A DNA stretch of 64,000 bases from Sinosporangium siamense (lineage in GTDB: Bacteria > Actinomycetota > Actinomycetes > Streptosporangiales > Streptosporangiaceae), in NCBI RefSeq assembly GCF_016863435.1, contig NZ_BOOW01000023.1, forward strand, positions 124,001 to 188,000, in the 5' to 3' direction. The translations under genes were made by a program, and so were the position numbers. The notes under the pieces are model-generated. The model saw only the letters and a program-made list of their open reading frames with translations, did not search any database and was not told the DNA's origin. Below, piece after piece: positions 8,660 through 17,015 of this stretch; within the stretch, counting starts at the first letter, position 1, and each line of letters begins with the position of its first letter.

Positions 8660-8879
8660 CGTTGCCAGGTCGTCGTCCACCACCACGAAGTCCCGCCCCG
8701 GCAGGTCGGGCGGCGGGCGCCCGCCGCGGTAGGCCGGGGCCTGCCGGGCGGTCCCTTGCACTCCGAGGACGTCACCTTGGCCAGGATCTCCTCGAGGAGG
8801 CCCGGTCTGCGCACCAGCGTGTTGCCGAGGACAAGGTCGCCCCCTCGGCGATGGCGCCGACCCCGAGTTCGGGCAGCGA
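8660..8879 (-). pseudogene. phosphoribosyltransferase remnant, frameshifted and truncated at both ends
   Basis: Three successive pieces in different minus-strand frames line up in the right order with actinobacterial phosphoribosyltransferase-domain proteins. They are PELGVGAIAEG (about 8841-8873), a DLVLGNTLVRRPGLLEEILAKV segment in a second frame, and YRGGRPPPDLPGR with the PRPP-binding-like VVVDDDLAT (about 8660-8731) in a third. The N-terminal part and everything after the PRPP loop are missing. Because frames change at least twice and both ends are gone, decay is more likely than a sequencing error. Confidence 0.7.
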
Positions 8880-8914
8880 TCTACCTGCGCTCGCCGAGCC
8901 CTCGGCGGGGCCGG

Positions 8915-11182
8915 CTAGAGCTGGTACGCCGTGGGCAGGGATACGACCTTGGCCGCGTTGACGTTGATCTCGATGACGTTGGTGGCGAGGACCAGTGTCT
9001 GGCGCTCGGTCACGAAGCGTTCGACGTGTGGCTGGCGCTGGTGGTCCTGGTAGGCGATCTCGTCCCGGTAGATCTCGTAGACGATGCGCTGAAGCGGAGC
9101 CGACTTGACGCTGTGGCAGGCGAAGATCAAGGTGTCCGGTTCGCTGCGGCACACGGCTTCCACCGTGTCGTCGGCGAGCCGGTCGAAGGCGTCGCCCGAG
9201 CCGTCCATGAGGGTGAACACCGTCAGCAGGCCGAAGATGCCGGGCGCGGGGCGGCCCGAGCCGCCGCCCGCCGGCTGCGCGGCTCCGCCGCCCTGGCCGA
9301 AGCGGGCGCTGTCGGCGGTGCCGGGACCGCTGTGAGCACCGTGAGCGGCGTAAGTGCCGTGGCCACCGGGAGAGGTGTGACCGGTGGGAGCGCTGCGGCC
9401 CGCGCCATGGCCGGGAGCCGCGTGGCCGGGGTGAGTGCCGGGATAAGTGCCGTGGGTGCCCGGCTGGTTGCCGTAGTTGGCGACGTCCACGCTGGAGAAC
9501 ATGCCGGTCATGGGCATATCCGGTGACGCCGGCTCGACGCCTGCGGGCCCACCGGGCTGGTTGCCGTAGTTCGCCACGTCGAGGCTGGAGAACGTGCCGG
9601 TCATAGGCATGTCGGGCGAGGCGAGCTCGGCGCCTGCGGGCCCGCCCGGCTGATTGCCGTAGTTCGCCACGTCGATGCCGGAGAACATGCCGGTCATGGG
9701 CATATCAGGGTCGTCGAGGCCACCTTGGGGGGGCCGGGCGTGCGCACCGGAGGAGTGCTTGCCGTCATAGTCGGGCGTCGGGCTGCCGTAGACGGGGACC
9801 CCGGGCGAGGAGCCGTAGTCCGGGCGGAAACCCTTGTCACCCGCGGCCAGGCCGTACGCCTCGATGTCCTCCGGCATGATCTGGCCGGTCGCGGGCCCGC
9901 CGAACGGATCGTCGAGCGACCCGCCGTGCCTGCCGTAGCCGCCCTGCCCGCGATCGTCGAAACCTTGACCGCCGGGCCCCTGCGCACCGGACCCATGTCC
10001 GCCCGATCCATACCCACCGGGTCCCTGAGCACCCGATCCATACCCGCCGGGCCCCTGCCCACCGCGTCCCCGGCCGCCGTGCCCTTGCTCGGCGAAACTC
10101 TGGTCCCCGTAGCCGGGTTCGCCGAAGCCCTGGTCCCCGGGTCTTCCAGGGCCGGGAGGCCGGCCCCTGCCGTACTCCCCGGAGTCGCCGGAGTGCGACG
10201 ACCGGCTGGGGCCGTCGCGGAAGTAGTCGGCGAACGGGTCGTCCTGTCCCGGACCGGCGTGCATGCGGGCGGCGTGGCCCGGCTCGGACTCGCCCGCGCG
10301 GTATTCGGCGACGAGGTCGCCGAGGCCCGACTTGGTGGCGGGGCCGACCTGACGGGAGCGGGAGCCGCGGGGCGCCTGTTCGTGGTCGGGGCCGGGCCGC
10401 GCGCCGGCGCGGGGAGCATCCTCACCCGCGCGGGAGGGGCCCTCGTCTGAGCGGGAGGAGCGTTTCCACCGGTCGGAGTCGATCTCAGCGTCCTCTTCGT
10501 CGTCGTCCTCGTATGGCGCGAGGGGGCGTAGCACGGAATACCAGACCGCGGCCGCCGTGGCGGCGAGCAGGATGACCGCGAACGGTCCCGGCAGCGCGAA
10601 CCTGACCGAGGCGAGGAGCGCGAGGCCGGTGGGGACGAGCACGGCGGCGGCGTGCATGTTGTCGGCGTCGTAGTCGTCGCCGCTCCGCCCGCGCATCACG
10701 GCCATCACGAGGATCCCGATGAGGACCAGCGCGACGGTGATGTGTGTCGCGAGCAGGAGGTAGGCCGGGGGCCACTTCCACTGCGCGTCGGCGTCGGGCA
10801 GCGCCGCGCCGAACTTGTCCGGGGCGTTCAGCGGGTCGAACATGAGCACGCCGACGGCCAGGACCGTGAAGGCGATGCTCAGCAACCAGGTCGCGAACTT
10901 GACCGGGACCTTCTTGGTCAGCAGTTGCACGAGCCCGGCCGCGAGAAAGACCGGCGCGAGGAACGAGCCCGCGAGCTGGTGGATGCGGAAAAAGGCAGGC
11001 CCGAAACCCATCAGATGCCCGGCGGCGACCACGCCGAGGGCCATGCAGACGGACGCGGTGGCGACGCTCCAGCCGATCAACCAGCCGCTGGCGCCGTCGC
11101 GCAGACGGCCGATGAGTGCTCCGGTGGCGATGGCCGCGAGGAGTGCTCCGGCGAACGCGATGACAGCGACGACGACTTCCAT
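8915..11182 (-). CDS. polytopic membrane protein with long repetitive linker and C-terminal ABM (antibiotic biosynthesis monooxygenase-like) domain
   Basis: This 755-residue protein has three parts. Residues 1-260 hold about seven hydrophobic segments. Residues 260-640 are an acidic, then Gly/Pro/Gln-rich linker, with three 31-residue repeats of DMPMTGMFSGIDVANYGNQP type near its end. The last 105 residues (IFGLLTVFTLMDGSG to LPTAYQL) resemble a dimeric ABM ferredoxin-like domain, including the pattern EPDTLIFACHS ... RIVYEIYRDEIAYQDHQ typical of that superfamily. The start at 11182 was chosen because GGAG stands 5 nt upstream. The ABM half faces the cytoplasm or cell wall depending on topology. 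The gene is divergent from bldN. Substrate and function are unknown, and nothing identical is familiar to me. Confidence 0.75.
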   Translation of the reverse strand: MEVVVAVIAFAGALLAAIATGALIGRLRDGASGWLIGWSVATASVCMALGVVAAGHLMGFGPAFFRIHQLAGSFLAPVFLAAGLVQLLTKKVPVKFATWLLSIAFTVLAVGVLMFDPLNAPDKFGAALPDADAQWKWPPAYLLLATHITVALVLIGILVMAVMRGRSGDDYDADNMHAAAVLVPTGLALLASVRFALPGPFAVILLAATAAAVWYSVLRPLAPYEDDDEEDAEIDSDRWKRSSRSDEGPSRAGEDAPRAGARPGPDHEQAPRGSRSRQVGPATKSGLGDLVAEYRAGESEPGHAARMHAGPGQDDPFADYFRDGPSRSSHSGDSGEYGRGRPPGPGRPGDQGFGEPGYGDQSFAEQGHGGRGRGGQGPGGYGSGAQGPGGYGSGGHGSGAQGPGGQGFDDRGQGGYGRHGGSLDDPFGGPATGQIMPEDIEAYGLAAGDKGFRPDYGSSPGVPVYGSPTPDYDGKHSSGAHARPPQGGLDDPDMPMTGMFSGIDVANYGNQPGGPAGAELASPDMPMTGTFSSLDVANYGNQPGGPAGVEPASPDMPMTGMFSSVDVANYGNQPGTHGTYPGTHPGHAAPGHGAGRSAPTGHTSPGGHGTYAAHGAHSGPGTADSARFGQGGGAAQPAGGGSGRPAPGIFGLLTVFTLMDGSGDAFDRLADDTVEAVCRSEPDTLIFACHSVKSAPLQRIVYEIYRDEIAYQDHQRQPHVERFVTERQTLVLATNVIEINVNAAKVVSLPTAYQL
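9458..9706 (-). repeat. 93-bp in-frame tandem repeat (2.7 copies) in the ABM membrane protein
   Basis: Two full 93-bp units (9614-9706 and 9521-9613) and a 63-bp partial third unit (9458-9520). Each encodes 31 residues beginning DMPMTG and containing DVANYGNQPG. The units differ at only a few residues, which points to recent in-frame duplication in the linker. Confidence 0.9.
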
Positions 11183-11401
11183 GGTGACTCCAATGCTGCC
11201 GGACATCGCCCCCGTGCGGGTAGCCGGTGTGGTGGATGACGCACCGATCCGTCCCCTCACGGGAGTGCACGTGAGTGCATCGCTCCACCCGGAAGTCACC
11301 GAATACGTACAACCAGAGACTGCGAAGTGGATTGTGGAATTACGAATTGATTTCTAGAGTGTTCGAGCACGCCGCACCCCCATTCTCCCCAGGGATACCG
11401 G

Positions 11402-12139
11402 ATGCCTGATACATGGCCGTTCGCCGGGCTACTCCCTTCAGCCGCCGCAGGGGTGGCGCAGCCCGCCACGGCGAGCGACCTCGCCGTGCACAAGGACGCC
11501 GTGCACAATGGCGCGCACCGGGACTCCGCCGCGCGCCGAGAGTCCCCCCACAACAACTACACCGTGCATGAGGAGTTCGCACCGTCCAAGAGCGATGATC
11601 TGAAAACGCTGGTGCTGAGAGCCAAGACCGGCGATGCTGAAGCTTTTGGCACGCTCTATGACCGCTATCTCGATCTGGTCTACCGCTACATCTACTTCCG
11701 TGTAGGCTCACACGCCTTAGCAGAAGACCTGACCAGCGAGACCTTCCTCCGCGCGCTACGGCGAATCACGGATTTCACCTGGCAGGGCCGTGATTTCGCG
11801 GCCTGGTTGGTGACCATCGCGCGCAATCTCGTGACGGACCATTTCAAGTCCGGCCGCTACCGTCTTGAGGTGTCCACCGCAGAAGTGCTCGACACGCCTC
11901 TCGACGGTCCGCACATCCCAGAGAACGCTGTTGTGACCGCCATCACATACGAAAAAGTGCTGCGCGCCGTACGCGATCTCAACCCCGAACAACAGGAGTG
12001 TGTGGTCCTCCGTTTCCTGCACGGCATGTCGCTGGCCGAGACCGCAATCATCATGGGCAAGAAGAACGGCGCGATCAAAGCGCTGCAGTTCCGCGCGGTC
12101 CGCGCACTGGCGAGAGCTCTCTCGACCGAACTTCGTTGA
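11402..12139 (+). CDS. bldN: ECF sigma factor of the BldN/AdsA type
   Basis: This 245-residue sigma factor has region 2 at about 70-140 (DAEAFGTLYDRYLDLVYRYIYFRVG, then AEDLTSETFLRALRRI and FAAWLVTIARNLVTDHFKS) and region 4 at about 185-240 (LNPEQQECVVLRFLHGMSLAETAIIMG). A long N-terminal extension of about 65 residues precedes region 2, as in Streptomyces BldN, where the pro-sequence is removed. The next gene is a DUF5667 membrane protein in the position of rsbN, and rex lies nearby, matching the Streptomyces order. In Streptomyces BldN directs genes for aerial hyphae, including chaplins and rodlins; the same role here is inferred. AGGGA upstream supports the start. Confidence 0.9.
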   Translation: MPDTWPFAGLLPSAAAGVAQPATASDLAVHKDAVHNGAHRDSAARRESPHNNYTVHEEFAPSKSDDLKTLVLRAKTGDAEAFGTLYDRYLDLVYRYIYFRVGSHALAEDLTSETFLRALRRITDFTWQGRDFAAWLVTIARNLVTDHFKSGRYRLEVSTAEVLDTPLDGPHIPENAVVTAITYEKVLRAVRDLNPEQQECVVLRFLHGMSLAETAIIMGKKNGAIKALQFRAVRALARALSTELR

Positions 12140-12229
12140 ATGTTCACCTACCGCGTAACCTTGCAGGCGGGCCCGTCGTTAGGCAAGTAACACCGATGGA
12201 TCATCGTGCGGGGGCGGCAGGGAGCGTTC

Positions 12230-12907
12230 ATGCGTAGGTTGCGGCCCGGGCGGCGGCTGCCCAATGCTTCGCGGAGATCGCAGGCACACCTACTGAAACA
12301 CATGGCCGGGATGAACAAACGGCTGGGCGGAGGCCCCAGCCCTGAGTTCCGTGCCCGGCTCAGGGAGGAGCTGGATGCGCTTCAGGCGGACAAGAGCACC
12401 GAGGAGGCCGACGATCCCGCGCCCGCGCCTTCTCGAAGACGAAGATTCCGCCTGCTACCTCAAGCCGTCACCATCGCGCTGACCGGCGCGGTGGTGGTGA
12501 CCGGATTCGCCACGTACTGCTCGGTGCCGGGGGACGTCCTCTATCCGGTCAAACGGGCGGCCGAGAACACCCTCGTCAACCTGAGCACCAGCGACGTACA
12601 GCGCGGCGAGCGCGAACTCTCCTCAGCGCGCACCCGCGCGGAGGAGGTCGCGACCCTGCTCGGCTCCCCCGAACGGGAGGAGCTCGTGGGGACCACCCTC
12701 AAGGACATGGAGGACACCACGCGCCTGGCGATCGCCACCCTCAGCCGGGTCAAGCACCCCGGGGCGCGGCCACACACCGAGCTCCAAAGGTTCGCCAAGG
12801 AGCAGCGCAACATGGTCGAGCCGATGTTGCCCCAGATGGATGCCGAGACCCAGCGCCAGGCCAACGGCTATCTGAATTTGATCGACGGGCTCACCTCGCC
12901 CGGCTGA
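12230..12907 (+). CDS. DUF5667 single-pass membrane protein, probable RsbN-like anti-sigma factor
   Basis: This 225-residue protein has a basic cytoplasmic N-terminus of about 85 residues and one transmembrane segment ([25 protein letters not shown]). The extracytoplasmic DUF5667 domain opens with [20 protein letters not shown] and is then helical. AGGGAG precedes the ATG at 12230. It lies directly downstream of the BldN-type sigma gene, the position of rsbN, whose product inhibits BldN in Streptomyces. The cytoplasmic segment ([19 protein letters not shown]) would be the sigma-binding part. The role is inferred from order and topology. Confidence 0.75.
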   Translation: MRRLRPGRRLPNASRRSQAHLLKHMAGMNKRLGGGPSPEFRARLREELDALQADKSTEEADDPAPAPSRRRRFRLLPQAVTIALTGAVVVTGFATYCSVPGDVLYPVKRAAENTLVNLSTSDVQRGERELSSARTRAEEVATLLGSPEREELVGTTLKDMEDTTRLAIATLSRVKHPGARPHTELQRFAKEQRNMVEPMLPQMDAETQRQANGYLNLIDGLTSPG

Positions 12908-13083
12908 CCTCGCACAACCGGTTCCGGACACTCCCGGCTCAACCTCACAACGCCCAAGCAACCACACACCACGCATTTCATCGCAATGCCGTACGGCATG
13001 AGCCTCGATCTCAAGGTCCTTTCAACGTGCCGTTAATACGGCTCCTGCGGATTTGTTCGCCGCGACAGTTAAGCTCGTCAGCT

Positions 13084-13962
13084 ATGAGACGGCTACTGCG
13101 ACGGCGCCATGAGGCAGAAGCTGAATTGGCCGGTGAGGTGGCTGCCGCCGCCGCGGTCGTCACCGTGCCCACGGCCGAGCCCGACGTGACGGGGGCGGCC
13201 TTCTTCGACGTCGACAACACGATGATGCGGGGCGCGTCGATATACCACTTCGCCCGGGGCCTTGCGGCCCGCGGGTTGTTCACCACGCGTGATCTGTTCA
13301 AGTTCGCCCTCGGTCAGGCGCTGTTCCGCCTCGGCGGCAGCGAGAACCCCGAGCACATCGCCGAGGCCCGGGAGACCGCTCTGGCGTTCGTCGCGGGCAC
13401 CGAGGTGAGCGAGGTCGTGCGGCTCGGCGAGGATATCTACGACGAGGCGATGGCCGACCGCATCTGGGCCGGCACGCGGGCACTCGCCCAGAGCCACCTG
13501 GACGCCGGGCAGCGGGTGTGGCTCGTGACCGCCACCCCGGTCGAGCTCGCCCGGGTGATCGCGCAGCGGCTCGGCCTCACCGGGGCACTCGGCACGGTGT
13601 CGGAGACCAAGGACGGCGTCTACACAGGACGGCTCGTGGGCGACCTGCTCCACGGCCCGGCCAAGGCGGAGGCCGTACGAGCGCTGGCCCGCCGCGAGGG
13701 GCTTGATCTCAGCCGCTGCACGGCCTACAGCGACTCGGCGAACGACCTGCCGATGTTGTCGATGGTGGGCAACGCCTATGCGATCAACCCGGACTCGGAG
13801 TTGCGCGAACACGCGCGGAGGAACGGCTGGCAGGTGCGGGACTTCCGCACCGGGCGCAAGGCCACGATGATCGGCCTCCCGATCGCGGCGGGCGTGGGCG
13901 CGATCGCCGGTGCCGTCGCCGCGGCAGCCGCCCTCCGCCGCCACTACCGCTCCCGCCACTAG
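13084..13962 (+). CDS. HAD-superfamily hydrolase, SerB-like subfamily IB
   Basis: This 292-residue protein has HAD motif [12 protein letters not shown] at about 38-48, motif [10 protein letters not shown], the conserved Lys region ([13 protein letters not shown]) and motif [17 protein letters not shown]. The insert pattern fits the HAD-IB group (phosphoserine-phosphatase-like, often 1-acyl-glycerol-phosphate or nucleotide phosphatases). A basic N-terminus and a C-terminal hydrophobic, Ala/Gly-rich helix ([22 protein letters not shown]) suggest a membrane anchor. Such proteins often lie beside a PlsC-type acyltransferase, as here, which hints at phospholipid metabolism. The start at 13084 fits the family, but no clear ribosome-binding site is seen. 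Confidence 0.85.
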   Translation: MRRLLRRRHEAEAELAGEVAAAAAVVTVPTAEPDVTGAAFFDVDNTMMRGASIYHFARGLAARGLFTTRDLFKFALGQALFRLGGSENPEHIAEARETALAFVAGTEVSEVVRLGEDIYDEAMADRIWAGTRALAQSHLDAGQRVWLVTATPVELARVIAQRLGLTGALGTVSETKDGVYTGRLVGDLLHGPAKAEAVRALARREGLDLSRCTAYSDSANDLPMLSMVGNAYAINPDSELREHARRNGWQVRDFRTGRKATMIGLPIAAGVGAIAGAVAAAAALRRHYRSRH

Positions 13963-14192
13963 CCCGGCACTGGACGGGCGCTGAGGCGGCCCTGAACCAA
14001 CAGGGCCCCCAACCGCTCACCGCACCGATGCCGCCGCTCACCGCAACGGCTCACGGCCCTACAGGACCCCGGCAAACGGGCGCTCGGGGGGAAGAGCGGG
14101 AGCAGGGCAAGGGCCGAAGCCCGGGAGGGCGGAACCCCCGGGAAGCAGCGAACATTAAGGACCAGGGCGGGAGCCCGAAAAGGCCGGACGCT

Positions 14193-15140
14193 CTAGAAGA
14201 ACGGCGGAAAAGCGTGCCCGCGCCGGAGGCGCAGCTCGTTGAGGATCTGCTGGATGACGTCGCGCACGTGGTCGGTGGTGTTGAAGACCACCATCGGGTC
14301 ATCCGCCGCCGCCGGACCGTATTCGTCGGTGCGGATGGGCTCGCCGAACTCGATCATCCACTTGGACGGCAGCGGCACAAGCCCGAGCGGCCCGAACCAC
14401 GGGAACAGCGGGGTGATCGGCACGTAGGGCACGCCGAGCATGCGGGACAGCAGCGGCACCTCGCCGAGCTTGGGGTAGATCTCCTCCGCCCCGACGATCG
14501 CGCACGGCACGATGGGAACGCCGGCGCGGATGGCCGACGCCACGAACCCGCCCCGCCCGAACCGCTGCAGCCGATAACGCTCGGAGAAGCGTTTGCCGAC
14601 GCCTTTGAACCCCTCGGGGAACACCCCCACGACCTCGCCCTTGCGCAGCAGCCGGTCGGCGTCCTCGGGGCAGGCGAGGGTGTGGCCGGTCTTGCGGGCC
14701 AGGTGGCTGAGGACGGGCAGCTGATAGACCAGGTCGGCGCCGAGCAGGCGGATGCGCCGCCCGACCTCGTCGTGCATGGCGACCTGCATCATCAGGGCGT
14801 CGATGGGCAGAGTGCCGGAGTGGTTGGCGACGACGAGCGCCCCTCCCTCGTCGGGCACGTTGCCGACCCCGACGGTGTCCACCCGGAACCAGTGCCGGTA
14901 GACCGGGCGGACCAGTTCGAGCAAGACCGTGTCGGTCAGCTCGTGGTCGAAGCCGAACTCGTCCACTTCGTAGTCGCCGGTGACCCTCCTGCGCAGGAAG
15001 GACAGCAGGCGCGACAGGCAGTCGCCGTCGGCGGCGGGCTCCTCGTCCACGCCTGAGGCGCGCCACGCCCGGGCCGCGTCGAGCGGGATGACCTTCGCCC
15101 CCTCGGCGTCGTCTGCGTTGTCGTGTGCTGAGTGGTGCAT
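14193..15140 (-). CDS. PlsC-family lysophospholipid acyltransferase
   Basis: This 315-residue protein has the acyltransferase motifs in order: VVANHSGTLPIDALMM (block I, catalytic His), a GHTLACPEDADRLLRKGEVVGVFPEG segment with the block III FPEG, and IVPCAIVGAEEIYP (block IV). The N-terminal 55 residues are a variable linker. It would esterify a lysophospholipid or glycerophosphate with acyl-CoA or ACP at the inner membrane face. The start at 15140 has GAGGGTGAT upstream and lies 4 nt after the SDR gene stop, so the two are one operon. Substrate is not determinable here. Confidence 0.88.
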   Translation of the reverse strand: MHHSAHDNADDAEGAKVIPLDAARAWRASGVDEEPAADGDCLSRLLSFLRRRVTGDYEVDEFGFDHELTDTVLLELVRPVYRHWFRVDTVGVGNVPDEGGALVVANHSGTLPIDALMMQVAMHDEVGRRIRLLGADLVYQLPVLSHLARKTGHTLACPEDADRLLRKGEVVGVFPEGFKGVGKRFSERYRLQRFGRGGFVASAIRAGVPIVPCAIVGAEEIYPKLGEVPLLSRMLGVPYVPITPLFPWFGPLGLVPLPSKWMIEFGEPIRTDEYGPAAADDPMVVFNTTDHVRDVIQQILNELRLRRGHAFPPFF

Positions 15141-15144
15141 CGGA

Positions 15145-16185
15145 TCACCCTCGTGGGTCTGCCCGGTGACGCACCAGTTCGGACAGCGCGTCGACCACGG
15201 CGAGCGGGAGTCCGCCCGGGAGGCCTCGGGCACGGAGAAAGTCGTCGAAGGCCGCGGCGGTCGTAAACTTCGGTTTCCAGCCCAGCTCGGCCGCCAGCTT
15301 GCCGGTGTCGACCGCCCGGCCGTGGCTGAGCAGGCTGAGCTGCTCGGGGGAGAACTCCACGAGCCCGGCCCGGCGTGCGGCCTCACCGAGGAGGCGGAAC
15401 GCGGGTGAGGGCAGCGGCACGGAAGGCTGCCCGGTGCGGCGGACGCACTGGGACATCAGCAGCACGCCGTCGCCTGCCACGTTGAACGTGCCCGGGTGGT
15501 CCTCCATCGCCATGCGGCGCAGCACCTCGACCGCGTCGTCCTCGTGGACGAACTGCAGGCGCGGGTCGAACCCGAGCACGGTCGGCAGGACAGGCTGGGT
15601 GAAGAAGCGCGTGAGCGGCGACTCGACACCCGGGCCCATCATGTTGGCGAACCGGAGCAGCGACACCGTGATGTCGGGACGGCGCCGGGCGAAACCCCGG
15701 ACATATCCCTCGACCTCGGTCGCGTCCTTGCCGTAGCCGTGGCTGGGCGTGTCCGCGGGTTCGAGGTCTTCGGTGAACACGGCGGGGGCGTGAGCGGAGG
15801 AGCCGTAGACCGCCGTGGTGGAGCGGACGACGACACGGCGGACGGTCGCCGACCTCTGGCACGCGGCGAGCAACTGCATGGTGCCGATGACGTTGTGCTC
15901 TTTCATGGACACCCGGCCGGCGCCACGCGAGGGGGCGCTTACCAGGCTCAAGTGCACAACAGTGTCGATGTCCGCAGCCGACATCACATCGGCGATGTCG
16001 GAACTGCGCAGGTCGACCCGGACGAACTGCGCACGACCCGAAGGGTCATACGACCTGCCCTCACCCCAGGGCGGCAAGGTGTCCACTCCGATGACGCTGG
16101 CGACATCCGGGTCGGACGCGAGAACGCTCGCCACTCGGGCGCCGATGTGGCGTGAGACCCCGGTGACAAGCACAGTTTGGGTCAT
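15145..16185 (-). CDS. NAD-dependent epimerase/dehydratase (extended SDR)
   Basis: This 346-residue extended short-chain dehydrogenase starts directly with the Rossmann loop VLVTGVSRHIGARVASVL. It has the NAD-binding DVMSAADIDTVVHLSLVSAP strand, catalytic RSTTAVYGSS and Y-x3-K (YGKDATEVE). The start at 16185 was preferred over upstream in-frame codons because the fold begins there. It is followed 4 nt later by the PlsC acyltransferase and preceded by the bS22 gene 23 nt upstream, so they are probably co-transcribed. The sugar or lipid substrate is unknown. Confidence 0.88.
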   Translation of the reverse strand: MTQTVLVTGVSRHIGARVASVLASDPDVASVIGVDTLPPWGEGRSYDPSGRAQFVRVDLRSSDIADVMSAADIDTVVHLSLVSAPSRGAGRVSMKEHNVIGTMQLLAACQRSATVRRVVVRSTTAVYGSSAHAPAVFTEDLEPADTPSHGYGKDATEVEGYVRGFARRRPDITVSLLRFANMMGPGVESPLTRFFTQPVLPTVLGFDPRLQFVHEDDAVEVLRRMAMEDHPGTFNVAGDGVLLMSQCVRRTGQPSVPLPSPAFRLLGEAARRAGLVEFSPEQLSLLSHGRAVDTGKLAAELGWKPKFTTAAAFDDFLRARGLPGGLPLAVVDALSELVRHRADPRG

Positions 16186-16208
16186 CGGCGCCTCGCAGGT
16201 CCGCGTTG

Positions 16209-16307
16209 CTACTTCTTGTTGCGCCGCTGGATGCGTGTCTTCTTCAGCAGCTTGCGGTGCTTCTTCTTGGCCATGCGCTTGCGGCGCTTCTTGATAACAG
16301 AGCCCAC
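16209..16307 (-). CDS. small ribosomal protein bS22 (AURKAIP1/COX24-domain peptide)
   Basis: A 32-residue, extremely basic peptide beginning [18 protein letters not shown] after a GTG start and ending in RRNKK. It matches the tiny actinobacterial ribosomal protein described in mycobacterial 70S structures as bS22, which is nearly always one residue pattern long. GGGGG lies just upstream of the GTG at 16307. It is easily missed by gene finders because of its size. Confidence 0.88.
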   Translation of the reverse strand: MGSVIKKRRKRMAKKKHRKLLKKTRIQRRNKK

Positions 16308-16506
16308 GGGACCCCCAGGTAGCGGTAGATGCCGAAACCGGTGCGCGAACACACACCGGCACAACAGACTACCGGCGATCCACGGTAGATCGGTCCCTGG
16401 GGGACACCCCCGCGCATCAGTCACTCACGGCGCACCGTCGCACGCCGCTACGTCACATGAAGCGCCGGCCCCTCGGCGACCTGTCCGGCCCGCCTGGACC
16501 GTGGCT

Positions 16507-16710
16507 TCATCCAGCCGCTATGTAGGCGTCTCGCAGATAGTCGTGCACGGCCTTCTCCGGCACGCGGAACGACCTGCCGACGCGAATGGCCGGCAGCTCG
16601 CCCGAATGCACGAGCCGGTACACGGTCATCTTGGAGACCCGCATAACGGTGGCCACTTCGGCCACTGTCAAGAACTGCACCTCACTGAGAGGTCTTTCGA
16701 CTGCACCCAT
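16507..16710 (-). CDS. BdtA/BldC-like excisionase-family DNA-binding protein
   Basis: A 67-residue MerR-like helix-turn-helix protein consisting almost only of the winged helix: FLTVAEVATVMRVSKMTVYRLVHSGELPAIRVGRSFRVPEKAVHDYL. GAGG stands 8-11 nt before the ATG at 16710. It strongly resembles the protein encoded near bldN in Streptomyces that is known as a BldD target (bdtA), and its position next to the bS22 and SDR genes fits. A role in development is plausible but inferred. It belongs to the same fold as BldC but is not the bldC locus. Confidence 0.85.
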   Translation of the reverse strand: MGAVERPLSEVQFLTVAEVATVMRVSKMTVYRLVHSGELPAIRVGRSFRVPEKAVHDYLRDAYIAAG

Positions 16711-17015
16711 CGGACGCCTCTTCCGCACGTGTATCCGGGTTATCCCCACTGGTGCCATTGCTCACGCACGTCTACTGCTGTCAGCGTAAGTCCGGACCGG
16801 GAGTGAGCAAACCCCTGACTTCCCCGCCCGGCCACCCCCAGCGTCCACGAACCCATAGAAATAGCTGGTCAGTGACCTGAACGTGATCTAGGCCCAGGGT
16901 TGGAACGAACCAACCCCCTCACCATCAGAGTCGCCCAGGATCCACAAAAAGTTTGCAAACGGTAGGCGAGTGACGGGGAACGCAGGCGCGAAATGCAGGT
17001 ATAAGGTGGGCCGAA

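Noticed and set aside
11256-11275. CTCACG-N8-CGTGAG palindrome between the ABM gene and bldN, considered as a BldD box
   Set aside because: The spacing and core do not fit the BldD consensus well enough; with only 6-bp arms it may be chance.
14028-15056. Long plus-strand open frame of 342 codons opposite the PlsC gene
   Set aside because: It is the antisense of a well-supported acyltransferase; its composition (His/Gln/Asp/Gly-rich) is a typical shadow of high-GC third-position bias and it has no family motif.
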